DNA from: Amphiura filiformis
Lineage: Eukaryota; Echinodermata; Ophiuroidea; Amphilepidida; Amphiuridae
Reading direction: 5' to 3'
Length of the DNA: 64,000 bases
NCBI RefSeq assembly: GCF_039555335.1
Contig: NC_092628.1
Coordinates: 33,316,965-33,380,964 of the forward strand
Shown here: positions 31,400-41,800 of the stretch, in pieces
How the letters are laid out: each line of letters begins with the position of its first letter
Position numbering within the stretch: the stretch's first letter is position 1
Position numbers and translations under genes: made by a program
Notes under the pieces: generated by a model
Databases searched by the model: none
What the model saw: only the letters and a program-made list of their open reading frames with translations
What the model was told of the DNA's origin: nothing

Positions 31400-34300
31400 A
31401 GAGATATCGTCTCTCTGCCGGTGGCATGTTTTTGAAGCCATGCAAGGCTTCTTGTATAGTCATTCTTTGAATGTTTGAAAGCGTCTCTTTTCTATTCATT
31501 AATGATTGGAGCTTTAGTGATCTAAATATTGCTTGACGTATACTAATGCAAAATATATAAATATTCAGTCAAGTTATGTGACGTCGACTTGAAAACTTAA
31601 TACTTTAGAAATCAAGCCAGCCTAAATATCAAAAGGTATTTATGTAGGATATGTAAGAAGATTCTAAAACAATTATATACGGTATATGAAAAGCTGTAGT
31701 AAATATAGTAATTAGTTTTTAGCAAAGCGCCGACCAAAAAATATGTAAAATCTGAATTGGTGTGCAATAATTGCGAGTACAACAAATATGCAAAATAAAC
31801 AAACCCCTACGAACAACAAATTAAACAAAGCCAAAAACTATGAACACAAGCACACCCAATACACTCTGAGTCGCGATTAAGCAGTTACAAAATTGTCAAA
31901 AAAAGTCCGGGCTTCAAGTTTGTATATACAGAATCCGTATAATTATCCTAAACAAATGACTATGTTAAAATGAAAACCAGCAGCCAATAACAGTACCCTT
32001 AATAGCTCTGATTTAAGACCCCATTTGTTGAAATTAGTTGAGAATGAACGATGATCTAAAACCCAAGGAAGGATCGAAATCAAAAGTTGCACTTCAGTTG
32101 CAAGAACACTTTGTGTACAGCTAACATGGCTAAAGCAATGGAATCTGCAACTTGTGATTTTGCATATTCATCAAATCCTTAATCTTAAATCCGAGCTAAA
32201 AGATGCAGGTATTAGCTGCTGGTTAATTTTGACATAATTATCTGTTAATCTGAAGTTATTTAGGATGTACAGGGGTGACAATAACTGGAACCTTAATTAT
32301 CTGTGGTCTGTATAGTTCGTGTTTAACCTATAGCATTTGAAAGCTTATACATTGCGTTTCTAATCACTGCTTGCTGTATAGCAACTGAGCATACATCCCA
32401 TACAAACTCTGTCAAAATAAACTCACCCCTTACACCCCAACATATAACACAAACCCATCCCACACACACCCCCACACACCCCATACCACACTACCTTTAC
32501 CACACACCTACACTGTACACAACAATGACACAATATCAAGACGTACTCGTATTATACCATGCGATTTTGTTTTGTAAAATTTGTATAAATTATTTAAGGG
32601 CGGCGGCCACAGCTGAATTCCGTGTAAATCTCTAATTACAATTATAATTATTTTTATTATTCTAAGTGTGCTTAATCAAAAACAAAACCGTATGAGTGCA
32701 ATATTTTGTCTACTCTTTACAAATTATGTGTTTGTCGTAATGTCATGACTAGACTTACCTTTTTAATCATAAGTAGGTCTATGTCTTTATTTTTTTGTAT
32801 ATATTTCGTAAAAATTTAATTTTATATATAATAATAACTCAAGTTAATTTAATATGGTTGCAAGTTACATGGGCTATCCGCAATTCCATATACACCCCAT
32901 ATGGAAGACATGGCCTTAATCTTCCACACAGGGAGTGTGAATTTCAAATGGGACTACCTGATTGGGTGATTCCCAATTGAAATCTACAGATCATAAGGTC
33001 ACGTCTTCCATTGGAGGTGTTTGCATTTTACGCAGCGCTGTTTACAATAATGAAAGTTTTGGGTGAAACAGAAGTTGTGCGCCTTTTTAAACAAAAGTTG
33101 CTCGGTTCATATAGTAGGCCTGCACCAATTGAAACCCAATGGGGTTCTTTGTAAAAAACAAAAAAAAAAGACTTGAGGAGTCTTGGCTACCTTAAGCTTG
33201 AAGAACCTTTAAGGAATCTTAAAGAAAGAACCCTCAAAAGGTTCTAAGTAGAACAGAAAAAATGTTCTTTATCCAAGAAAATGATTTTTAGTACCAAAAG
33301 GTGTTAACACTACGTTTTACTTTTCTTAACTTTGTGATGAGTCCCTGAATGAATGAATTAGAATGTCCCCAGGCCTATTTAAATCTATAAGGTTCTTTAT
33401 AGAACTTTTTAAGGTTCTTTTTAGAACCTTATAATAGGGTTCTTCATACAGGACAAAAAAGGGTTCTAAGTTGCACCTTTTTTTCTGAGAGTGTAAGCCT
33501 ACGATACTTTACTTTTACTGTTACTAATATAATTATATAAGCTTTTTTTTATAACCATTTACTAGTATTTTGATGTAATAAAATCAGTATAATTTCGAGT
33601 TCAACTGAATGCGTTCATCATGATTAATAACATATTTTTATTATCAAAAATCGACTATGGCATAGTCTATAAACCACTCGGTTCACATAGTAAACCACTC
33701 GGTTCATATAGTAAACCGCTATAGCGTGGTGTCATTTACAATTTTGAATGATAAACTCAGATGAATTGAGGTCTTACAATGAATCGGCATTCTGCTCATC
33801 ATGCTCATTGGTGTCATTGGCTTAGGCCCTAAAGCTAAAAACTTCATGTATTCCTGTATAAAGGCCGCGCGCATTTTTTGATCAATTTTAGCGCTTTTTT
33901 TTTAATTTTAAATTTTTTAAAATTTTGACTTTTAACATTCATGAAAGAAAACAAATCCAAAACATAAATAAATAAAAACAAATTAAACAAAAAATTAGGC
34001 ATAAATCAATAATTAAAAAGGTTTCATGAAAATAAACACATTTTATTATTTACTTGATCATCATTTATCATATACCCAGCATACACAAACATGTTTTTAG
34101 AATGTTATAAACGTGTTTTGGTTTTGGTCAAAATGTTTTAATAACATTTAACTGTTTAATGTCGGGTTATATAAAAGTCATGCAAACATTTGCAATTGTT
34201 CGTATTCTGATTATCTTATGTTATTGTTGGCCATACAGCCAACATTTGTTTGATACCTTCCTTAAGTCAGTAAAGTAAAATCAAATTTGAGATTTTCTCA

Positions 34301-34990
34301 AAAACTGTTTTATTTGCAGGAATCTATATGCTATAGTTGGATCCTTGCATCATTTCCTTTCTGAAAATGTATACTTTTATAACTTCTCATCATTACATTA
34401 AATAGAGATACAATAAAAAACATTATTTAAATTACTGACTCGAGAAAGGTACAGACTAGACTGTCCTTGTTGTTTAATATATATTTCGAATTTCATAAAC
34501 ATTTAGCTCTCATGGGAAATTGGTGTGATACAAAGATCTGCAAGTGCCTATACTGATGTCCCAACACTGTGATCCACCAAATAGTTTTACTATCTATTGG
34601 ATATAATCAGCTAAAACCCAGAGCAATTTGATTTTATGTAAGATAGCAGTATGTTTACGAGAAGATAATTTAGAACCTGTATCGATGTTCAGAAATAAAA
34701 AGCGATCCCCGAAAACGATCCCAAAAGAAGTTTTGCCTTTTATTTGTCAGTAGTGTGGTGCGTTGTAAAGGCGGGCGAACAAGGATATACCTCTGAAAAT
34801 AGGTCCATAACCGAGGACATCAAGGAACCTAGGATGTCACGGTAATTCCATCTTCCTACCATAGGCCTATATATATTGCAAACAATGTACAGTCATGTCT
34901 CAATTGGATAAAAAGTGAAATGTATCCACGGTTTGGATCTTAGCTTCGGGTGTTCATGGTCCTCGGCTAGATAGAAAAAAGTTACCGGTC
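31400..34990. other. Intergenic stretch without a gene
   Basis: AT-rich. Holds CA-rich low complexity at 32405-32520, a MITE fragment at 32880-33025 related to 24082-24308, the AAGAACC array at 33130-33490, an AAACGTTTT-type segment at 34080-34200 related to 1645-1890, and otherwise nothing recognised. Confidence 0.5.
33130..33490. mobile_element. Foldback array of AAGAACC/GGTTCTT words
   Basis: At least ten occurrences of AGAACC or GGTTCT words in both orientations, including ggttctttatagaac and ggttctttttagaacc; ends in gagagtgtaagcc. Same general build as 2882-3350 and 53542-55638. Confidence 0.65.
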
Positions 34991-35019
34991 CTCGTTTGCA
35001 GGTCTTACAAGTAGGGGTG

Positions 35020-37114
35020 TGCGCCCCTGTATTTCACCGCCCGCACATACGCCACGGAATACGTGTCGCCAATCGTCGCAGTTTCTGATTGAGTGTCAAG
35101 TGAATGGAAGTTTATTTTCTGTGCCCGCAACACCCAAGCAAGATTGTGCCCTAAAAGGTAGTTTCGGCGTGAAACCTGCTACAAGAAATTTCAGCCAAGC
35201 AAGTCCCGCTAAAGCGAGTCTGTCGGATATCTACGGCCTGGAATCACCATCGCTGTCACTGTCAGCTTCTGCATGTTCTGTGCCCTCAACATCCAAGCAA
35301 GTGTCCTGAAAGGTAGATTCGGCGTGATACCTGCCCGGGATACCTGCTACAAGAAAAGCCAACCAAACAAGTCCCGCTAACGCAAGTCTGTCGGATATCT
35401 ATACAGACTGAAATCATCGTCGCTATCACTGTCGGCTTCTTTGCCCTCAACACCCAAGCAAGATTGTCATGATTGTGTCCTGAAAGGTATAGTTCCGGCG
35501 TGGAACCCGCTAAACGAAAAGTCATCCAAGTAAGTCCAGCTAAAGGAGTCTGTCGGATATCTACGGACTGAAATCATCGTCGCTGTCACTGTCGGCTTCT
35601 TTGCCCTCAACACCCATGAAGCAAGATTGTGTCCTGAAAGGTAGATTCGGCATGAAACCTGCTACAAGAAAAGTAATCCAAACAAGTCCCACTAAAGCGC
35701 GTCTGTCGGATATCTGCGGACTGAAATCTTCGTCATTGCCACTGTCTGGTTTCTTGCCCTCAACACCAAAGCAAGATTGTGTCCTGAAAGGTAGATTCGG
35801 CGTGAAACCTGCCAAAAGAACAATCAACCAAGCAATTCCCCCGAAAGCGAGTATGTCGGATATCTACGGACTGAAATCATCGTCACTGCCACTGTCAGGC
35901 TTTTCGTCATAACCAAAGCGAGTTACCCTAAAAGGTAGATTCGGTATAAAGCCAGCTGCAAGGAAAAACACTGAAGCAAGTCCGGCTAAAGCGAGTGTGT
36001 TGGACCCTTACGGACTGAAATCATTGTCAATGACACTGTTTGATTTGCCGACATCACACAAGCGAGTTGCTCTGAAAGATAGATTTGGTATAAAACCAGC
36101 TGCAAGAAAAATCACCAAAGCAAGTCCGGTTGCCCTCAAAGGTAGATATACGGCAGAAAGCCAGCTGCAAGAAAAATCACCAAATCATGTCCGGCGAATA
36201 CGAGTCTATTGGATATCGACGGACCGAAATCATCGGCGCTGCCATTGTCTGGTTTTTCGTCTTCACGCAAGCGAGTTGCCTTAAAAGGTGGATTCAGCAT
36301 CAAGCCAGCTGCAAGAAAGATCACCAAAGTCCGGTTGCCTAAAAGGTAGATTCGGCAGAAAGATAGCTGCAAGAATAAACACCAAAGTAAGTCCGGTTTC
36401 CCTAGAAGGTAGGTTCGGCAGAAAGGCAGCTGCAAGAAAAATCACCAAAGTAAGTCCCGCTAAGACAAGTCTGATGAATATCTACGGACTGAAATCATCG
36501 TCGATGCGTCTGGTTTTTTATTATCACTAAAGCGAGTTACCCTGAAAGGTAGATTCGGCATAAAGCAAGTTGCAAGGAAAAACACCAACGCAAGTCCGGT
36601 AAACCGAGTGTGATTGATACTTACGTACTGAAACCATCGTCGCTGCCATTGTCTGGTTGTTCGCCATCACGCAAGCGAGTTGCGCTGAAAGGTATACTCG
36701 GCATAAAGCCCGCTGCAAGAAAAATCACCAAAGCAAGTACCGATAAAGTGAATCTGTCCGATATCTACGCACTGAAATCATCGTCGCTACCACAGCCTGC
36801 TATTTCGGCGTCACAAAAGCGAGTTGACTTGAAAGATATTTTCGGCATCAAACATGATCAACCAGCAAAAGAGCCATTACACGTTGAGGTAAACCGTCAA
36901 ACCGATATCAACATCAAATCTCCAACAGATATGGCAAATGTCGTCAAGGAGGATACCCCTCCCTCAAGAGAAACCGAGTGTTGATGAGAAAGTTGACCGG
37001 AAAGCTGTGACATCAAAATATAACAAGACGCCAGCAAAACAGCGAGAGGAAGATTCACTAGAAAGCCAGGACACTTGCAGAGAATCTCATCAGGAGTGTC
37101 TCAAAAGCACATAA
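35020..37114 (+). pseudogene. Tandem-repeat coding-like array with broken reading frame
   Basis: About ten to eleven units with a period near 150 bp, each encoding a version of RVALKGRFGIKPAARK, then ITKASPAKASLSDIYGLKSS, then SLPLSG and a short Ser/Thr linker. I do not recognise this family. After the last full unit comes a unique segment (EPLHVEVNRQTDINIKSP, then after a shift SVDEKVDRKAVTSKYNK) ending at TAA 37112-37114. Open stretches lie at 35019-35309, 35601-35912, 35997-36284, 36288-36530 (same frame) and 36610-36984 (another). Breaks include frameshifts inside units 2 and 3, a TAA at 35910-35912, an AGATATACGGC insertion near 36143, and a shift in a C-rich run near 36957. No ATG or reliable acceptor is placed. 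The minus strand is also partly open, as expected when the period is a multiple of three. Either a recent pseudogene or an indel-rich assembly of a real gene. Confidence 0.55.
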
Positions 37115-38049
37115 TTATCTCAGATCTATCAGATTAGTCACGAAGACATGAGTGAACTAAATCATCGAATAATATTTTATTTGGTTTTGGTTTTTATTAT
37201 TGCGTTCTTTTTCTACTATTTTTCTTGGGTGTTTATGTTTTTGCGGCCATTTTTTATGTGATGTTTGTAATTGTTTTTCTGATTTTGATTGGATCGGTTC
37301 GGGATTTACTGTATTTGTTAAAGAATATTAAATAATATCTGATAATTGTTATTTACACAATGTGGGAGGGTAAAGTCAGTTATCTTAAAACACTAAATAC
37401 ATACATATGAATAAAAAAAAGTTGATCGCTAAATATTCATCGCTTCGACGATAGCGATGAGTTTTACGCTAAATAGCGACAGATTTGTGGTTTATTGATC
37501 TATCTGGGTCTTAGTGAAACGGGCCCTGATATTGGTTTTAAATATTGATGAAATAAAGGTATCTACTGCTACAAGGCCTATTTAGTGATTCGCTAATTCA
37601 GAAAATCATCAAAAAACATCAAAATTCAGTTTTTTACACCTTTTAGTAGCGTAGATGTGCTAACATTAGTAGCATAGATCTGCTAACATGAAAATGTAAT
37701 TTATAGAGAAATTAGCTCCATGTATTTTGAATGGGGCTTAAACTTTGTTAATACTGTTGTTTTCCTCGGTTTATTGCCAAATTTCGATTTTAAAAGTACC
37801 CAAATAACAAATTTAATGACTCATCCTTCACTTCCTTTTAACTTGTCCTCAATTTTAATTTTTGTACACTCTCGCTGGGATCAATGAATGGGCTTTAAGT
37901 AGCTATCCAGTGCTGATATCAATTTTGATGGCAGTAATTGCACTAATTCGCTATCAGTGTTATAGCAGATGACTACTTCATCAACACCAATATCAGCAGC
38001 AGTATTCATCAATATCATGTATGCACTGTCAGCGGTAGATTAGCTACTT
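37115..38049. other. Intergenic stretch, nothing recognised
   Basis: AT-rich sequence with no coding, RNA or repeat signal that I could support. Confidence 0.45.
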
Positions 38050-38168
38050 CATTCTCGTAACCACGGTCCAATTGTCTTATTTTTCAAACACTTTCGTTAA
38101 TTAAAATATCCTAAATGTCATTTCTGGATGATCGGCGACCAGATTGAGAAATTCTTGTGGTTCTCATA
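38050..38168 (-). pseudogene. Decayed copy of the sulfatase terminal exon
   Basis: The plus-strand string ccacggtccaattgtctta near 38062 is identical to the end of sulfatase exon 9 near 38610. In minus orientation the copy reads PQEFLNLVADHPEMT (exon 9: PRELHNLAAEHPQMT) and, in another frame, KNKTIGPWL. The segment between them is mostly deleted. A palindromic MITE begins at 38169, where similarity to exon 9 stops. This points to a second, now broken, sulfatase copy downstream. Confidence 0.75.
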
Positions 38169-38380
38169 TACCGTAAAACCTCGTCTATAAGCATATAGAG
38201 TGCTTCTAAAGAAAGCTAAATTAACACAGGCAACATTATGGAATTTGAGTAAATAAATTACAGATCCAAGCATATACAAACAAGTATTATTGTAAGACCA
38301 ATCTATTGTATTGGCATATTTACGCATGTATCGTATTAATTTAGCTTTCATAAAAAGCTCGCAGACGAGGTTTTACGGTA
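38169..38380. mobile_element. CCGTAAAACC MITE (212 bp)
   Basis: Ends TACCGTAAAACCTCGTCT and AGACGAGGTTTTACGGTA, bordered by TA, as for Tc1/mariner-type MITEs. Partial relatives: 45946-46075 (left end, accgtagaaacccgtctata) and about 48940-48962 (right end, tagacggggttttacggta). Confidence 0.8.
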
Positions 38381-38463
38381 TTCCACGATTATTTTATACA
38401 AATCCATAATCACCTCAATATGACATTTCCGTGCTAGAAATATACTTAGCACTTTCTCAAACA

Positions 38464-38590
38464 AAACTGTCATTGACGTCATCATCATCATCATCTTATC
38501 AGTCGGCTGCGGAGCAGGCAACCACAAGCTTCCCCAAAGGTTATTGCACAACTCCATTCTACTTCTTTTCACTGACATATTCAAAATATA
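38464..38590 (-). mobile_element. RTE-like LINE 3' end
   Basis: On the minus strand reads EACGCLLRSRL-like sequence in one frame and KLVVACSAAD in another, followed by a (GAT)n tail (plus 38477-38495). Same terminus as the LINE at 28.3-29.7 kb. Confidence 0.65.
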
Positions 38591-38604
38591 TCTCGACACC
38601 AGTC

Positions 38605-38894
38605 TCATAACCACGGTCCAATTGTCTTATTTCTCGTACACTTCTCTGGATCTACTAATGTCTTTTCGCCATGATGTTCAATAAACTTAGAATATTCAGT
38701 TAATTTATCTCTTAATAGTGATGTCATTTGTGGATGTTCTGCTGCCAGATTGTGAAGCTCTCGTGGATCTTGTTTAATGTTAAACAACAGTGTGTAGGGG
38801 TTCGAACCTTCAACTTTTGTTGATTTTATTGTGATGTTCATTTCCGGTGGTGGGATATGCAAGCCACGATTGACGTGAAATTTCACATTAGCCC
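38605..38894 (-). CDS. Sulfatase exon 9: C-terminus and stop
   Basis: Acceptor ttctccacag; stop TGA at 38605-38607. Encodes the C-terminal subdomain with TLLFNIKQDPRELHNLAAEH, the usual LF-x-I-x-x-D-P-x-E-x-x-N-L-A motif, and ends CTRNKTIGPWL. No polyadenylation signal was confidently placed downstream. Confidence 0.93.
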
Positions 38895-41800
38895 CTGTGG
38901 AGAAATGATATTATTCACATAGCATTTAGATGTTCACAAAATAGAATGCCAGTTCACAAGATGAAGCTACATGTAATAATAACAGTGCTTGGCAGAATTC
39001 CTTAGCAACTAAAACTTCCATTCCCATGTGACGGTCCATGCATGCAAAACGTCCTCACTGCATAATTATACATCTCATACACTACCACATAATTAATTCC
39101 GTGCACACTACACATCGCAAAGTTTGTGCGGTGTTTTATCAAGCGTTGGTACCAACAAACTGAACGGCACGGTTAGGCTACTGCTTGAGATGGCTTCGCC
39201 GCTAAAAATACAAGTTTTTGGCATTAAACAAAATTATCCTGTATTGCTATAAATTGATTTGCCTTTCGCCTCTGTCGTCAAAAACACTCATCAAGAGACA
39301 TACTATATGCTTGTAGGTGGAATTCTACGGTATTTCTAGGAAAAATGATAAAGGTGTTTTAGGCCTGAACACATTTTAATCTTTACCCAGGGTAGCAGGC
39401 GCACATAAACGTTGAAAAAACAGTGCATCTGGCCAGATTCGAACCGGCGACCTTTGTATTACTTGTCAATTGAGCCACTGAGGCACACTGAAGGTTTTAA
39501 TCTATAGGTAGTAGGTTTAAATGCTGTTCGTCGCATTCCTAGCAGAAGGCATCAGAACTGCATATTTTTAAAAGAAATATACAAATTCACATAATTAATA
39601 TGGGGATGGAAATTATATACGTATTTCTTGAAATCAGTCTATAAATAGGCCTATAATTATATTCACCTTAATAACTTTTCCTTGAAATATTATATTGTTT
39701 ATTGAAGTTCATAATACCTTGTATATCGCCGAGTTGTAGCAATTTCCAATCCCCAACCCGTATAGCACCATAGACACTTTGATGTTCACTTACAACTACG
39801 TTGTGTAATAGTTCTTGTCTTGGCGATGCGTCACCTTGGCTGAAACAGGAGTATAATAACGATAACAATAATAATGATAATGATAAATGGTAATGGTAAA
39901 TGGCAATGGTAAATGGTAATGATAATGGTAAATGGTAATGGTAATAATAATAATGGTAAATGGTAATGGTAAATGGTTAATGGTAATGGTAAATGGTAAA
40001 CGGTCAATGGTAATGATAATGATATTAAGAAGAAGGAGCAGCAGAAGAAGAAGGAGCAGCACGAGCAGGAGAAGGAGTAGGAGAAGAAGAAGAGGAAGAA
40101 GAAGGAGGAGGAGGTGGAGGTGGAGAGAAGAAAAAGATCAAGGAGGAGGAGAATAAGAAGAGGAAAAGGAAGAGGAAAAAGAAGAAGAAAAGATAGAAAA
40201 GGAAAAGGAAGAAGAAGGGGAGGAGGAGGAGGAGAAAGAAAGCACTGTGTAAACAATATTACCTTAATGTAGACCATATATTGTAACCATCCAGTGTTAG
40301 ATTGTCTATATTCGCCTTCCCTAAATAACCTGCAACAGTTGGCAACCAATCCACCATTCCCATTAACTCCCGGTTTTCTGTTCCACGAACTTGTGGCATC
40401 AGGAGAGGACTGTGCACAAAGGCGGCACCTCTGATTCCACCCTCCCAATCTGAACCTTTACCGCCTCTTAGCGGCCAATTTGAGGCCACTGTTGGAGTTC
40501 TTGTTGGATTGAGAAATTCAGGATCTTCATAGTCTTTCAATGGTCCACCATTATCTAAAAATAAATCAAACACATATGTCAGCAGTCTACATGATGAGAA
40601 TGTGTAGGGTAGGGGGTGTGGGGTGGGGGGTTATAATGTGAGGGTGTGTTTGTGTATGGAGGTGCATTCGTCGTCTTGTCATTTTTGGGGACAGTAACGA
40701 GTTTGGTACGCACATTGTGGAGACGTGTATGGGCATACTTGGGCAGAACTTTCTGGATGTTAGACAAAATAGCGTTTTACGCGGATCCTCGGTCAATGGT
40801 AAAGAGCACACTGTTAATTCCTCAATTGTCATGAAAATGCAGTGGGGTGTGTTTTGATGTGTAATAGCGACTATTATATATATGTGATGCGATCAAGCAA
40901 AATCAGTCGGAACTCGGAAAGCTTCGGAAATATTGATTTTGAGATATAGCCATATTTCCTTTTGTTTCCTGTTGTTTCGGAAACTCTTTAATTGCTCATA
41001 TTTTTGGAGCTGGTTGTTATTTCAATGGGGTTTTCTCCAAAATGCAGCCTTTTAAATGCTTTTTACTAACCCAGTACAGAAACCGGAAACTTAATTTTTC
41101 CGAGTTCCGGCTGATTTTGCTTGATCGCATCACATGTGTATTGGGTGTAGAAAGTTTGGGAGCGGGGAACAAATTGAGGATATGATGCATGGGCGAAAAA
41201 AAGAACTGGGAACTGCATGCTGGCTTAAGTTTCCTTTTAAAGTTAAGTATGCCTCGTATACCGTACGCGTAACCTTTGAAAGTCTCAGATAAAAAATGTG
41301 TTTCAGAAGAAGAAAAAAAAAATTACCTGTAGAGAATATAAGTACGGTATTATCCCACATGTTGTTGTTTTTTAAAGCTTGCGTGATATTGCCGATAGCT
41401 TCGTCCATGCAAGTCACCATACCGGCGTATATCCGTCTGGTCGGGTCCTTAAAATGTTTATTTATGTGAATATATTTCTTAGGTACATCAAACGGTGAAT
41501 GGACAGCTTGTAGAGATAAAAATATGAAGAGTGGCTGTAAAATAACGAATTTTAGTTAGTCAATAGAGGCATAAGCATCAAATAATGGCAATCTTAATGA
41601 CAGTTTCATTCTGTAGGCTATTTTCTAAAGACAATAATGAGTTTTAAATTGCCGTGCGTATTTAGTGCTATTCAGGGAGTTCTATAAGGGTTGAGTGAGT
41701 TGGATTTATTGGCGCATATCGGTTGCTCATGGAAGAAAGCACAGTTTTAGATACAGGAGGACATCGGAGAACTCGGCGGAGAACCAGTGATATTTCCGCT

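Noticed and set aside
35001-35030. Alternative receptor tail exon beginning at the 35-37 kb array
   Set aside because: Entering from the transmembrane exon in phase 2 at the gcag near 35001 meets a TAG within a few codons.
35561-35827. Minus-strand repeat protein opposite the 35-37 kb array
   Set aside because: The plus strand has the better continuity and a unique C-terminal segment; the minus frame is open because the period is close to a multiple of three.
39831-40448. Minus-strand ORF of about 205 residues with Leu/Pro/Ser runs
   Set aside because: Only the right end is sulfatase exon 7; the rest is read-through into the low-complexity intron.
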